DNA of 57,702 bases from Roseiarcus sp036513315. GTDB lineage: Bacteria > Pseudomonadota > Alphaproteobacteria > Rhizobiales > Beijerinckiaceae. Within the stretch, counting starts at the first letter, position 1. Every line of letters starts with the position of its first letter. Under the pieces are notes generated by a model. It had not been told where the DNA came from and made no database searches. It was given only the letters and a program-made list of their open reading frames with translations. Both the position numbers and the translations under genes were made by a program. Shown piece after piece: positions 43,966-53,415 of the stretch. The stretch covers positions 1 through 57,702 of the forward strand of contig DATBZF010000083.1 of NCBI GenBank assembly GCA_036513315.1, in the 5' to 3' direction.

Positions 43966-45789
43966 CTATTCCACGGTGACCGATTTGGCCAGATTGCGCG
44001 GCTGATCGGCGTCTTTGCCCATGATGACCGCCGTGTGATAGGCGATCATCTGCACGATCGCCGCATAGACGATCGGTGCGAATTCATGGCCCATTTCCGG
44101 CATCGCCAGGAAATGGGCGAGGCCCACGGACGCCTCGTCCGCCGCCGTCTTGTCGCCAATCAGGATGATGCGCCCGCCTCGCGCCGCGACTTCCTGCATG
44201 TTGGAGACGGTCTTTTCGAAGACCGAATCGCGCGGCGCGATGACGATCACCGGCATCGCCTCGTCGATCAGCGCGATCGGCCCATGTTTAAGCTCGCCCG
44301 CCGCATAGCCTTCAGCATGGATATAGGACAATTCCTTGAGTTTCAGCGCCCCTTCGAGCGCCAGCGGATAGGCGGGGCCGCGGCCGAGATAGAGGACGTC
44401 GCGCGCCTTGGCGAGCGAATGGGCGATCGCCTCGACCGCCGGCTCCAGCTTCAGCGCCTGCGCGAGCAGGCCGGGAACGGCGATCAATTCGCCGACCAGC
44501 GCCGCCGCGCTATGCTCATCGAGCGTACCGCGCGCCTGGCCGAGGTTGATCGCGATCGCCGCCATCACCGCGAGCTGGCAGGTGAAGGCCTTGGTCGAGG
44601 CGACGCCGATCTCGGGACCGGCCAGCGTCGGCGCCAGGCTGTCGGCGAGGCGCGATATGCTTGAGCTGGGCACGTTGACGATGCCGACGATCTTGCTGCC
44701 GCCTTCTTTGGCGTAACGCAGGGAGGCAAGCGTGTCGGCCGTCTCGCCAGATTGGGAAATGACGATCGTCACGCCGGACGGGTCGACCGGCGCCTCGCGG
44801 TAGCGATATTCCGAGGCGACATCGATCTCGACCGGCAGCCGGGCGAAACGCTCGATCCAATATTTGCCGATCAGCCCTGCCATATAGGCGGTCCCGCAGG
44901 CGCAGATGGTGATGCGCGAGAGTTGCGCGGGATCGACCGGCCAGGCGAAGGGGCGCACCCGCTGCTCGCCCATGTCGATGTAATGGGCGAGCGTATGGCC
45001 GACGACCTCAGGCTGTTCATGAATTTCCTTGGCCATGAAATGGCGATAATTACCTTTTTCAATCAATAGGCTGCCCGCGTGACTGCGCACTTTTCGGCGG
45101 GTGACGGGCTTGCCGGTCGCGTCGTAAAACGACGCGCCTTGCCGCGTCAGCACGACCCAGTCGCCCTCTTCGAGATAGGCGATGAGATCGGTGAAGGGGG
45201 CGAGGGCCAGCGCGTCCGAGCCCAGATACATTTCGCCGTCGCCATAGCCGACAGCCAGCGGCGCGCCCTGGCGCGCTCCGATTAGCAAATTGTCTTCACC
45301 ATCAAAGAGATAGGCGAGCGCGTAGGCGCCGCGCATGAGCGGCAGCGCGGCGGCCACCGCTTGAATCGGGCTCTTGCCGCCGGCGAGTTCATCGGTAACG
45401 AGAAAGGCGGCGACCTCACTGTCCGTCTCGGTCTCGAATTTATAACCTTTTGCGCTAAGTTCCTCTCGTAATGATTTGAAATTCTCTATGATTCCATTAT
45501 GCACGACCGCGAGCTTCTCGCTCGCATGGGGATGGGCGTTGGCTTCGCTCGGCTTGCCATGCGTCGCCCATCTGGTGTGGCCGATGCCGATTGCGCCCGA
45601 CAAAGGCGCGGAGGAAAGCCGCGTCTCCAGATTGCGCAATTTGCCCTCAGCGCGCCGGCGCGTCAGCCGTCCCGCCTCCAAGGTCGCAATGCCGGCCGAA
45701 TCATAGCCGCGATATTCGAGCCGCTTCAGCGCATCGACGATCTGCTCCGCCACCGGGCCGGTCCCGAGAATGCCAACGATGCCGCACAT
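43966..45789 (-). CDS. glmS: Glutamine--fructose-6-phosphate aminotransferase (isomerizing)
   Basis: Makes glucosamine-6-phosphate from fructose-6-phosphate and glutamine, the entry to UDP-GlcNAc. 607 residues from the ATG at 45789, so the mature N-terminus is the catalytic Cys (MCGIVGILGTG); extension to 45825 would bury it. GAGGAA lies upstream. N-terminal glutaminase domain (GIGHTRWATHGKPSEANAHPH), then two SIS domains (SQSGETADTLASLRYAKEGG; ASTKAFTCQL; GRGPAYPLALEGALKLKELSYIHAEGYAAGELKHGPIAL) and C-terminal NLAKSVTVE. glmU is about 4.4 kb away. Confidence 0.95.
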   Translation of the reverse strand: MCGIVGILGTGPVAEQIVDALKRLEYRGYDSAGIATLEAGRLTRRRAEGKLRNLETRLSSAPLSGAIGIGHTRWATHGKPSEANAHPHASEKLAVVHNGIIENFKSLREELSAKGYKFETETDSEVAAFLVTDELAGGKSPIQAVAAALPLMRGAYALAYLFDGEDNLLIGARQGAPLAVGYGDGEMYLGSDALALAPFTDLIAYLEEGDWVVLTRQGASFYDATGKPVTRRKVRSHAGSLLIEKGNYRHFMAKEIHEQPEVVGHTLAHYIDMGEQRVRPFAWPVDPAQLSRITICACGTAYMAGLIGKYWIERFARLPVEIDVASEYRYREAPVDPSGVTIVISQSGETADTLASLRYAKEGGSKIVGIVNVPSSSISRLADSLAPTLAGPEIGVASTKAFTCQLAVMAAIAINLGQARGTLDEHSAAALVGELIAVPGLLAQALKLEPAVEAIAHSLAKARDVLYLGRGPAYPLALEGALKLKELSYIHAEGYAAGELKHGPIALIDEAMPVIVIAPRDSVFEKTVSNMQEVAARGGRIILIGDKTAADEASVGLAHFLAMPEMGHEFAPIVYAAIVQMIAYHTAVIMGKDADQPRNLAKSVTVE

Positions 45790-46175
45790 GTGGATTTCCT
45801 CGAGGGGCTGAACGAATCGAAGCAAGGGTTAGACCAGCCGCAAGCCGCCGCTCAAGTCACTTTGGGTGTCGGAAATGTCTCATATTGAGAGGTAGGCGAC
45901 GCACGCCGCTATCGCGACTGCCAGGTCCAGCGCGAGGACGATCTCATTTCCCCTCCGCGCGCAGCGCGGCCACCAGGGCATGTGCGAGCGCGTCGAGGCC
46001 GAGCATCGCCTCGCGCGGGGAGCGTAATCCGAGACGGCGATTTGCGTGATTGTCCTCATCGCGCCATCCTGCCCGCCGCCCGCCGCATTCGCCAGATATT
46101 AACCGCACGTCAGGCCTTATTGCGGATGCGTCATATCGCGGCAAAGTCTCGTCCGACGCCGTCACGGAGATCGCA
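45790..46175. other. Gap without a supported gene
   Basis: About 386 bases between the divergent glmS and methyltransferase genes. Only an open minus-strand frame (45944-46165, ending LVAALRAEGK) is seen; it needs a GTG start and has no ribosome-binding site, so it is not called. Presumably holds both promoters; no glmS ribozyme or riboswitch-like structure is recognised. Confidence 0.3.
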
Positions 46176-46859
46176 TTGAGCCAGCTTTTCGACGCCTATG
46201 ACGCCAATTATCGGGCGGTTGTTCAATCGTCGATCGATTTCTCCGGCCTGCCGCATGATTTCTTCATGCAGGCGAAGGCCGATCTGCTCGGCCGCGTGAT
46301 GCGCGAGCGTTTTGGCGTCGCCCATGCCGGCCGCCTGCTCGACGTCGGCTGCGGAATCGGTACGCTGCATCCCTATCTCTCTGAACTGTTCGATGAGATC
46401 AGCGGAACCGATGTTTCCGCGCCGTGCATTGCCGAAGCCGCGCAGCGCTGCCCGATGAATTCCTATGCCGTTGCGGAGCCCGGCGCGCCGTTCGCCGGCG
46501 GCGGCTATGATATGACGCTCGCCGTCTGCACGCTCCATCACGTCCCGCCCAAGGACTGGCAGTCGTTTGTCGTCGACATGGCGCGAGTCACCAGGCCCGG
46601 CGGCCTCGTCTGCGTCATCGAGCACAATCCGCTGAACCCGCTGACGCGACTCGCCGTCAACCGCTGCCCGTTCGACGAAGACGCCGTGCTGCTGCGCTCG
46701 GGCCGATCGGAGGCGCTGCTGCGGGCGGCCGGAGGCAAGAATGTCAGGACAAGCTTCTTCCTGCTGCTGCCGACCAAAATGCGCCTGGCCCGCCGCCTCG
46801 AGACGCTGCTTGGCGCGCTGCCGCTCGGCGCACAATATCTGACCGTGGCGGAAGTCTGA
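46176..46859 (+). CDS. Class I SAM-dependent methyltransferase (Methyltransf_11 type)
   Basis: About 227 residues using TTG at 46176, which has GGAG 6-7 bases upstream; the frame is open further but unconvincing. Motif I LLDVGCGIGTLHPYL near 51, strand-2 EISGTDVSAPCIAEAAQ, and TLAVCTLHHVPP near 106, then RVTRPGGLVCVIEHNPLNP. A typical Methyltransf_11 that could modify a lipid or glycan. It abuts a GtrA family gene, only 2 bases apart, which supports an envelope or lipid-linked sugar role. Confidence 0.75.
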   Translation: MSQLFDAYDANYRAVVQSSIDFSGLPHDFFMQAKADLLGRVMRERFGVAHAGRLLDVGCGIGTLHPYLSELFDEISGTDVSAPCIAEAAQRCPMNSYAVAEPGAPFAGGGYDMTLAVCTLHHVPPKDWQSFVVDMARVTRPGGLVCVIEHNPLNPLTRLAVNRCPFDEDAVLLRSGRSEALLRAAGGKNVRTSFFLLLPTKMRLARRLETLLGALPLGAQYLTVAEV

Positions 46860-46861
46860 CG

Positions 46862-47248
46862 ATGCCAATGCCGACGCTTCGCCGACTCGCCACCTTCGCG
46901 TCGGTTGGCGCCATTGCGACAGTCGCTTATGGAATCATCGCCGAGAGCCTGGTCTTCTTTGGACTAAAGCTGCTGTGGGCGTCGTTGATCGCTTATGCGG
47001 TCAGCGCGACCTGGTCCTATCTCGGCCATAAATATTTCACCTTCGCCTCGAGCGGCAAGCATGTCATCGAGGCGCCGCGCTTCATTCTGACTACCGGCGT
47101 CGGCCTGCTGATCGCGGTCGGCATGCCGACGCTGATCGCGAAATTATTCGGCCCTTCGCCCTATGTCGCGGTGCTCGCCACTTGCATCCTCGTGCCGATC
47201 ATCAGCTTCGTCGCTTCACAACGTTTTGTATTTCGTTCCGCCGCGTGA
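46862..47248 (+). CDS. GtrA-family membrane protein
   Basis: 128 residues with four helices, the GtrA layout. Family sequence FASVGAIATVAYGIIAE and SATWSYLGHKYFTFAS near 38-55, and SQRFVFR at the end. GtrA proteins flip or transfer lipid-linked sugars across the inner membrane in O-antigen and arabinan glucosylation. It is coupled (2-base gap) with the methyltransferase. No dedicated glycosyltransferase is adjacent. Confidence 0.82.
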   Translation: MPMPTLRRLATFASVGAIATVAYGIIAESLVFFGLKLLWASLIAYAVSATWSYLGHKYFTFASSGKHVIEAPRFILTTGVGLLIAVGMPTLIAKLFGPSPYVAVLATCILVPIISFVASQRFVFRSAA

Positions 47249-47361
47249 GATAGCGCGGCGTAGTCGAAGTTCTTGCTCCTGTTTCACTAGCATGCCAGAC
47301 TCGCATCTTCGGCGACGAAACCCGGCTTCAACGGGCGGCTCGGCCGATGGGAGGAAATCGC

Positions 47362-48294
47362 ATGCTCAAGAGACTGACGCTGCTCATATGCGGAGCGCTG
47401 CTGGCGCTGTCACTGCCCTTGGCCGCCGAGGCCAAGACTTTTTTCTGGATTTCGCACGGCTCGCCCGCCGATCCGGTATGGACCTATTTCCTCGCCGGCG
47501 CCAATCAATGGGCGAAGGACACCGGCAATACCGTCAAGACCTCATTCCACAATGGCGACGTCGCCTCGCAGCAGGAAGCGGTGCGTTCGGCGATTGCCGC
47601 CAAGGCCGACGGCATCGTCACCACCAGCCCCGATCCCGGCAGCCTCGTGCAGGTCACCAAAGAGGCCAATGACGCCAAAATCCCGATCATCAATTTCAAC
47701 ACGCCCGATCCGAAGGCGAGTTTCAACGCCTATGTCGGCGGCGACAATGTGACGTTCGGCCGGCACTGGGCGCAATATCTCGTCGACAAGGGCCTGGTGA
47801 AATCCGGCGATTTCGTCTGGACGCCCGTCGAAGTGCCCGGCGCCACTTATGGCGTGCAGGAGATCGAGGGCATTTCGAGCGTCTTCAAGCCGCTCGGCAT
47901 CACGTGGGAAGTGACGGAGACGACGCTCGATCAGGGCGAGATCATCACCCGCATGGCCGATTATCTCACCGCCAACCGGAAGAAGATCAAGGCGATCATC
48001 AGCCTCGGCGATCTCGCCGACGGCAGCATCAAACGCGTCTTCGATCAGGTTCATGTCAAGCCCGGCGAAATCCCGGTCGTCGGCTGGGGCAATTCGCTCG
48101 ACACGACCCAGGAAGTGCTCAACGGCTATGTCAACGCCGCGCAATGGCAGGACCCGCAAGCCACCAGCTATGTCGCTTTGTCGCTCGCCGCAATGGCCGC
48201 AAGCGGCATCCCGCCCGGCTTCAACATCATCACCGGCGCGCTTTACGAGAAGGACAAGGCGTCGATCTACGACCATATCCTGTCGGGAAAATAG
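47362..48294 (+). CDS. Sugar ABC transporter substrate-binding protein (FrcB/RbsB type)
   Basis: 310 residues from the ATG at 47362, preceded by GGGAGGA. Signal peptide (LLICGALLALSLPLAAEA) cleaved before KTFFWISHGSPADP. The body is the Peripla_BP_4 fold, with NGDVASQQEAVRSAIAAKADGIVTTSPDP and GWGNSLDTTQEVLNGYVNAAQWQDPQ. Gene order binding protein, permease, single ATPase matches frcBCA (fructose/mannose/ribose) in Sinorhizobium. Substrate not certain. Confidence 0.86.
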   Translation: MLKRLTLLICGALLALSLPLAAEAKTFFWISHGSPADPVWTYFLAGANQWAKDTGNTVKTSFHNGDVASQQEAVRSAIAAKADGIVTTSPDPGSLVQVTKEANDAKIPIINFNTPDPKASFNAYVGGDNVTFGRHWAQYLVDKGLVKSGDFVWTPVEVPGATYGVQEIEGISSVFKPLGITWEVTETTLDQGEIITRMADYLTANRKKIKAIISLGDLADGSIKRVFDQVHVKPGEIPVVGWGNSLDTTQEVLNGYVNAAQWQDPQATSYVALSLAAMAASGIPPGFNIITGALYEKDKASIYDHILSGK

Positions 48295-48414
48295 GCGCAT
48301 AACCTCCTCAGTGTTCGTGGCCTTTGGGCCACGAACGCCCCTCCCTTTTCGCAGACTGGCTGGATGTCGAGGGCGCCGCACGGCTTGCGCCAGACCGGCC
48401 GCAGCATTCATCCC

Positions 48415-49422
48415 ATGGCGATCGGCGGCCCCAAGTTGGAAAAACGCTCTTTCATTCAGCGGGCGATCGCACGGCCTGAATTTGGCCCATTCGTCCTGCT
48501 CATTGTCGAATTGGCGGGCTTCTGGGCGATCAATCCGGATTTTCTGTCGCAGCAGAACATCTCAAATACGCTGGCCTTCACCGTCGAACTCGGCCTCATC
48601 GCGCTGACGATGACGCTGCTGATGACGTCGGGCGAGTTCGATCTTTCGGTCGGCTCCTTGTTCGGCTTCTCGCCGGTGCTGATGTGGACGCTGTTCAACA
48701 GCGGCTGGACTTCGCTGGAGGCCGCTTTTGCGATCGCCATGATCGTCGCGGCGCTGATCGGCCTCGTCAACGGCTGGTTCGTGACGCAGCTCAAAATCCC
48801 GTCGTTCCTGGTGACGCTCGGCATGCTGCTGGTGGTGCGCGGCACGGCCCTGTTCGTCACCGACGGCTTCCCGCAGCGCACCTGGAGCGCCGGCGGCCAC
48901 TGGCTCGCGCAAGCCCTGGTCGGCGATTTCTACGCCGGCGGCTTCCGCATCTATATGTCGTTGTTCTGGTTCATCGCCGCCGCTGTCGCGCTGAGCTACA
49001 CGCTGACCCAGACCAAGGCCGGCAATTGGATTCAGGCCGCCGGCGGCAATCCTGGCGCCGCGCGGGCGCGCGGCGTCAACGTCAACCGGACCAAGGTCAT
49101 TTTATTCGCGCTCTCTTCGGTCATGGCCTCGCTCGCCGGAATTATCAGCTCGATCCGCACCTCGGCCGCCAATCCCAACAGCGGAACCGGCTATGAGCTG
49201 GAAGTGATCGCGATGGTCGTTATCGGCGGCACTGCTCTGACCGGCGGGCGCGGCACCATCATCGGAACGGTGCTCGGCATTTTCATCCTGCGGGTGATGC
49301 GCAACGGCATCGTGCTGATCGGCGTGCCGGGATTGGCCTATAACATTTTCATCGGCGCAATCATTTTGGGGATGATGGCGCTGCATTCATGGCTGGAACG
49401 CAGACACCAGGCGGGGACCTAG
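48415..49422 (+). CDS. Sugar ABC transporter permease (FrcC/RbsC type)
   Basis: About 335 residues from ATG at 48415 (48364 is an in-frame alternative adding 17). Multi-helix permease of the BPD_transp_2 family; typical parts are GEFDLSVGSLFGFSPV near 77, NGWFVTQLKIPSFLVTLGMLLVVRG near 118-142, AAGGNPGAARARGVNVNRTK near 215 and GGTALTGGRGTIIGTVLG. Pairs with the neighbouring ATPase, which begins 5 bases after its stop. Confidence 0.85.
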   Translation: MAIGGPKLEKRSFIQRAIARPEFGPFVLLIVELAGFWAINPDFLSQQNISNTLAFTVELGLIALTMTLLMTSGEFDLSVGSLFGFSPVLMWTLFNSGWTSLEAAFAIAMIVAALIGLVNGWFVTQLKIPSFLVTLGMLLVVRGTALFVTDGFPQRTWSAGGHWLAQALVGDFYAGGFRIYMSLFWFIAAAVALSYTLTQTKAGNWIQAAGGNPGAARARGVNVNRTKVILFALSSVMASLAGIISSIRTSAANPNSGTGYELEVIAMVVIGGTALTGGRGTIIGTVLGIFILRVMRNGIVLIGVPGLAYNIFIGAIILGMMALHSWLERRHQAGT

Positions 49423-49427
49423 AGCCG

Positions 49428-50171
49428 ATGGCCGAAGCGCTCATCCGCATGGAGAACATCAGCAAGTTCTACGGCCGCGTTCAGGCGCTCGAGAACGTCA
49501 ATCTCAGCGTCAATGCGAGCGAGATCGTCGGCCTGCTCGGCGACAATGGCGCGGGCAAATCCACCCTCATCAAAGTGCTGTCCGGCGCGGTGCCGGCGAC
49601 TAGCGGCGCCATTTATGTGCGCGGCCAGAAAGTCAATATCCGCAGCACGACAGACGCGATCGCACAAGGGATCGAGACGATCTACCAGGATTCGGCTTTG
49701 GTGATCCAATTGTCGATCGCGCGCAATCTCTTCCTCGGCCGCGAGCCGATCACCGGGCCGCGCTTCCTCAACCGGATGGACCATGCGCTGATGGAGCAGG
49801 TCGCGCGCGACCTCCTCAAGAAGGTCGGCATCGGCAAGGACATTCCGCCCGATACGCCGATCTCTTCACTGTCGGGCGGCGAGCGCCAGGCGGTGGCGAT
49901 CGCGCGGGCGATGCATTTCGACAGCGACCTGATCATCCTCGACGAGCCGACCAACAATCTCGGCGTCGCCGAGACCCAGGGCGTGCTGCGCTTCGTGCGC
50001 AATGCCAGAGATTCCGGCCATTCCTGCATTTTCATCGCCCATAACATCCACCACGTTTTCCAGGTGGTCGACCGCATCGTCGTCATGCGTCGCGGCAAAA
50101 TCGTCGCCGATGACATCGACCCGAAACGCACGACGGTCGCTGAAGTCGAGGGGGTGATTACCGGGGAATGA
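49428..50171 (+). CDS. Sugar ABC transporter ATP-binding protein, single domain (FrcA type)
   Basis: About 247 residues from ATG at 49428; an ATG at 49389 would overlap the permease and has no ribosome-binding site. Walker A GDNGAGKSTLI near 37, Q-loop IYQDSALVIQLSIARNL, signature LSGGERQAVAIARAM near 147, Walker B LIILDEPTNNLG and H-loop FIAHNIHHVFQ. Unlike RbsA it has one nucleotide-binding domain instead of two, so it must dimerise. Ends 33 bases from the convergent glmU. Confidence 0.85.
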   Translation: MAEALIRMENISKFYGRVQALENVNLSVNASEIVGLLGDNGAGKSTLIKVLSGAVPATSGAIYVRGQKVNIRSTTDAIAQGIETIYQDSALVIQLSIARNLFLGREPITGPRFLNRMDHALMEQVARDLLKKVGIGKDIPPDTPISSLSGGERQAVAIARAMHFDSDLIILDEPTNNLGVAETQGVLRFVRNARDSGHSCIFIAHNIHHVFQVVDRIVVMRRGKIVADDIDPKRTTVAEVEGVITGE

Positions 50172-50204
50172 CGGGCGCCGGCGCCGGCGGCGCGGCCGGT
50201 CGCT

Positions 50205-51566
50205 TTATTCGTCGGCCTTTTTCGGCTTATGGCGCTCCCGGAACGCCTTCGCCCAACCCGCTTTGGCGACCTGCCGGCTGCGGCCGAGAGCCAGCGCATC
50301 CGGCTCCACGTCATCGGTGACGACCGAGCCGGAGCCGATATAGGCGCCGGCGCCGATCGTCACCGGCGCCACCAGCGAGGAATTGGAGCCGACGAAAGCG
50401 CCGGCGCCAATGTCGGTCCTGAATTTCGAGAAGCCATCGTAATTGCAGGTGATGGTCCCCGCGCCGACATTGGCGCCCGCCCCGACCCTGGCGTCGCCGA
50501 TATAGCTGAGGTGGTTGACCTTGGCGCCGGCCTCGACCACAGCATTCTTGAGCTCAACGAAATTGCCAACCTTGGCGCCGGCCGCGATATCGGCGCCGGG
50601 TCGAAGCCGGGCATAGGGACCGACAGAGGCCCCGGCGGCGACGCGCGCCCCTTGGAGATGGGAAAAGGCACGGATGACCGCGCCTTCGGCGATCTCGCAC
50701 CCCTTGCCGAAGACGACATGCGGCTCGATGAGAACGTCGCGGCCGAGCTTGGTGTCGTGCGAGAGGAACACGGTGTCGGGCGCGATCAGCGTCGCGCCCT
50801 CGCGCATCGCCTGCTCACGCAGGCGCCCCTGCATCGCGGCCTCCGCGGCCGCCAGTTGCACGCGATCGTTGACGCCCCTCACTTCCTCCTCGGGGGCGAT
50901 GCGCTTGGTCGCCGCGAGCCCGATGGCGGCGGCGATCGCGACGATATCGGTCAGATAGAATTCGCCCGCCGCGTTGTCCGAACCGATGAGGTCGAGCAAT
51001 TCGAGCGCGTGCGCGCCGGAGACGGCGATCGGCCCAGCGTTGCACAAGCCGATCGCCCGTTCCGTTTGGCTGGCGTCCTTATGCTCGCGGATCGCGACAA
51101 GAGCGCCGTCCTTTTCGATCAGGCGGCCATAGCCGGTCGGGTCTCGCGCGGCGAAGCCGAGCGCGGCGACGATGGCCCCCTCGGCCAGGCTGTCGAAGAG
51201 GCTCGCCAGCGTCGTGGCGCGGAGCAGCGGAATATCGGCGTAGACGATCAGAATATCGTCATAGCCCCTGGCGATCGCCTCGCGCGCCGCCAGGACGGCA
51301 TGGGCGGTGCCGCGCCGCTGCATCTGAACGAAGAGCGAGGCGCTGGGCGCATTTTTTCGCGCCTCGGCGGCGACATCGTCGCGGCCTGGTCCGACGACGA
51401 GTGCGACGTCTCCCGCCCCCGCCGCCGCGACGGCGGCAAGCACATGGGCGAGCATGGATCTCCCGGCGATTTCGTGCAGCACTTTCGGGCGCGCCGATTT
51501 CATCCGCACGCCCTCGCCGGCGGCAAGAACAATCGCCAGACGCCGGCGCGGCTCCGCTTCGCTCAT
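50205..51566 (-). CDS. glmU: Bifunctional UDP-N-acetylglucosamine pyrophosphorylase/glucosamine-1-phosphate acetyltransferase
   Basis: 453 residues, normal length. N-terminal pyrophosphorylase: IVLAAGEGVRMKSARPKVLHEIAG at 12-35, RRGTAHAVL near 84, YADIPLL near 106. The C-terminal half is left-handed beta-helix hexapeptide repeats (from about 250) with RPGADIAAGAKVGNFVELK and TITCNYDG, ending in a basic tail. Acetylates glucosamine-1-P and adds UMP. Together with glmS it completes UDP-GlcNAc synthesis except glmM. The 295-base gap to opgG holds no gene I can support. Confidence 0.95.
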   Translation of the reverse strand: MSEAEPRRRLAIVLAAGEGVRMKSARPKVLHEIAGRSMLAHVLAAVAAAGAGDVALVVGPGRDDVAAEARKNAPSASLFVQMQRRGTAHAVLAAREAIARGYDDILIVYADIPLLRATTLASLFDSLAEGAIVAALGFAARDPTGYGRLIEKDGALVAIREHKDASQTERAIGLCNAGPIAVSGAHALELLDLIGSDNAAGEFYLTDIVAIAAAIGLAATKRIAPEEEVRGVNDRVQLAAAEAAMQGRLREQAMREGATLIAPDTVFLSHDTKLGRDVLIEPHVVFGKGCEIAEGAVIRAFSHLQGARVAAGASVGPYARLRPGADIAAGAKVGNFVELKNAVVEAGAKVNHLSYIGDARVGAGANVGAGTITCNYDGFSKFRTDIGAGAFVGSNSSLVAPVTIGAGAYIGSGSVVTDDVEPDALALGRSRQVAKAGWAKAFRERHKPKKADE

Positions 51567-51861
51567 CGCTGCTTTCCGTTACGTTGAGCCCCCGATGAAC
51601 CATTCTTCACGCGAGGCGTTGAGGTTGGCTTAACTGCAGGGCGGCGGGAAAGTCCAGATCGGCGCCTCAAAATTAAGGCTCTTAAAAAGCGGCTCGCCGC
51701 GCTGCGATAATGCGATATAGAAGGCTCGCGGCTCAACGGCGAGTCACCCTCGCGGGAACACGGACTTGCCGCCAAGCAATTGTTTTAACGCGGTTTCAGA
51801 GGAAGGAACGCGCCTGGCTCAATGGGCATCGCCCTAAAGCTGCTCGGCGCGCGACGCTGTC

Positions 51862-53415
51862 ATGATGTTTGAAGAAATGATGCGCCAGCGTCGCGATTTT
51901 TTAAAGCTCGCCGTTGTCGGCGCCCTGTCTGGAATCGGCCCAAAGCTGGCGAGCGCCGCGGAGGCCGCGAATACGCCGGCGTCGGCCGCGCCGACGCCGC
52001 CCTTCTCCGCCGACACTGTAATCGAAGCGGCGCGCCAACTCGCCAAGGCCCCTTTCAAGGCGCCAAAAGCGACCCTGCCCGAACCTTTCGCCAACCTGAC
52101 CTATGACCAATATGTTGCGATCCGGGCGCGGCCCGGTTCGGCGCTGTGGAGCGGCGACAATGTTGGATTCGCCCTGGAGCCGTTGCATCGCGGCTTTATT
52201 TTCTCCACGCCAATGGACATCAATGTCGTCGAGAATGGCGCGGTGCGAAGGCTCCCCTATGATCGCTCCGCCTTCGATTTCGGCAAATTGCAACCGCCGG
52301 CCGACTCGCCCGACATCGGCTTTTCGGGCTTTCGAGTTTTGGGCGCCGTCGGAGGCCAGGGTTTTCAAGAAGTGGCGATCTATCAGGGGGCGAGCTTCTT
52401 TCGCGCCAAGGCCCGCGGTCAGACGCTCGGGGTCACGGCGCGCGGCCTGTCGATTCACACCGGAGATCCGCAAGGCGAGGAATTTCCGCTTTTTCGCGCG
52501 GTGTGGATCGAAAAGCCGACGCTCGCCACCAATGCTTTGATCATTCACGCTTTGCTCGACTCGGCGAGCGTCACCGGCGCCTTTCGCTTCACGCTGCGCC
52601 CCGGAGAGGCGACGATTATCGACACCGAACTGACGATTTTCGCACGTGTCGCCGTCGACCATTTCGGCCTGGGCGCGATGAGCGGCATCTATCTGTTCGG
52701 CGACCTGTTCCATCCCAAGGTGGACGAAATCCGCCCGAACGTTTACGAGATCAACGGGCTGCAGATGCTCGCCGGCAAGGGCGAATGGATTTGGCGTCCG
52801 GTAGCCAATCGTGAGACGTTGCAGATATCGGCTTTTGTCGACCAGAACCCGCACGGCTACGGCCTTCTTCAACGCAGCCGTTCGTTTTATACGTTTCAGG
52901 ACGACGACCAGCATTGGGAATCGCGCCCTTCGCTATGGATCGAGCCGATTGGCGACTGGGGCGACGGCGAGGTGCAATTGCTCGAAATCCCCACCGAATC
53001 CGAGAACAACGCCAATATCCTCGCGCAATGGCGTCCCAAGGCGGGCCTCAGCGAAGGGGCGACGAAATCTTTCGCCTATCGCCAATTCTGGTGTTGGGCG
53101 CCGCCGGCCCGCCCGACGCTCGCTGTCTGCACCGGCGTGCGCATGGGGAAGATCGCCAAGACCGTGCGTTTCGTCGTCGAGTTTTCGAGCGAAATGTTCG
53201 CCGATCCGGCGCGGTCGGCCGACATCAAGGCCAATATAACCGCGCATCCCGGCCAGATCGCCTGGAGCCGCGTCATCCTGTCCGCCGAGCGCAAGAGCGC
53301 GCGGGCCACATTCGATCTCGACCCAGGTTCGGAGCTCTTTTCCGAATTGCGCCTGGTCCTTGAATCGTCCGGCCAGCCCGCCAGCGAAACATGGCTCTAT
53401 CGATGGACAGCGTGA
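51862..53415 (+). CDS. opgG: Glucan biosynthesis protein OpgG/OpgD family
   Basis: 517 residues. Periplasmic protein for osmoregulated periplasmic glucan synthesis. The N-terminus has a twin-arginine signal (MRQRRDFLKLAVVGAL, at 51880; the exact ATG among three is uncertain), suggesting Tat export as in OpgD. Family blocks include NLTYDQYVAIRARP, LWSGDNVGFALEPLHRGF, FPLFRAVWIEKP, GIYLFGDLFHP, WRPVANRETLQIS and FWCWAPPARP. Overlaps opgH by 25 bases, so the pair is translationally coupled. Confidence 0.9.
   Translation: MMFEEMMRQRRDFLKLAVVGALSGIGPKLASAAEAANTPASAAPTPPFSADTVIEAARQLAKAPFKAPKATLPEPFANLTYDQYVAIRARPGSALWSGDNVGFALEPLHRGFIFSTPMDINVVENGAVRRLPYDRSAFDFGKLQPPADSPDIGFSGFRVLGAVGGQGFQEVAIYQGASFFRAKARGQTLGVTARGLSIHTGDPQGEEFPLFRAVWIEKPTLATNALIIHALLDSASVTGAFRFTLRPGEATIIDTELTIFARVAVDHFGLGAMSGIYLFGDLFHPKVDEIRPNVYEINGLQMLAGKGEWIWRPVANRETLQISAFVDQNPHGYGLLQRSRSFYTFQDDDQHWESRPSLWIEPIGDWGDGEVQLLEIPTESENNANILAQWRPKAGLSEGATKSFAYRQFWCWAPPARPTLAVCTGVRMGKIAKTVRFVVEFSSEMFADPARSADIKANITAHPGQIAWSRVILSAERKSARATFDLDPGSELFSELRLVLESSGQPASETWLYRWTA

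Noticed and set aside
45790..45900. glmS ribozyme or riboswitch upstream of glmS
   Set aside because: No ribozyme-like core or conserved pairing is visible, and this class is not expected in alphaproteobacteria.
45944..46165. Minus-strand frame of about 73 codons between glmS and the methyltransferase
   Set aside because: Needs a GTG start, no ribosome-binding site, no family recognised, and overlaps the probable promoter region.
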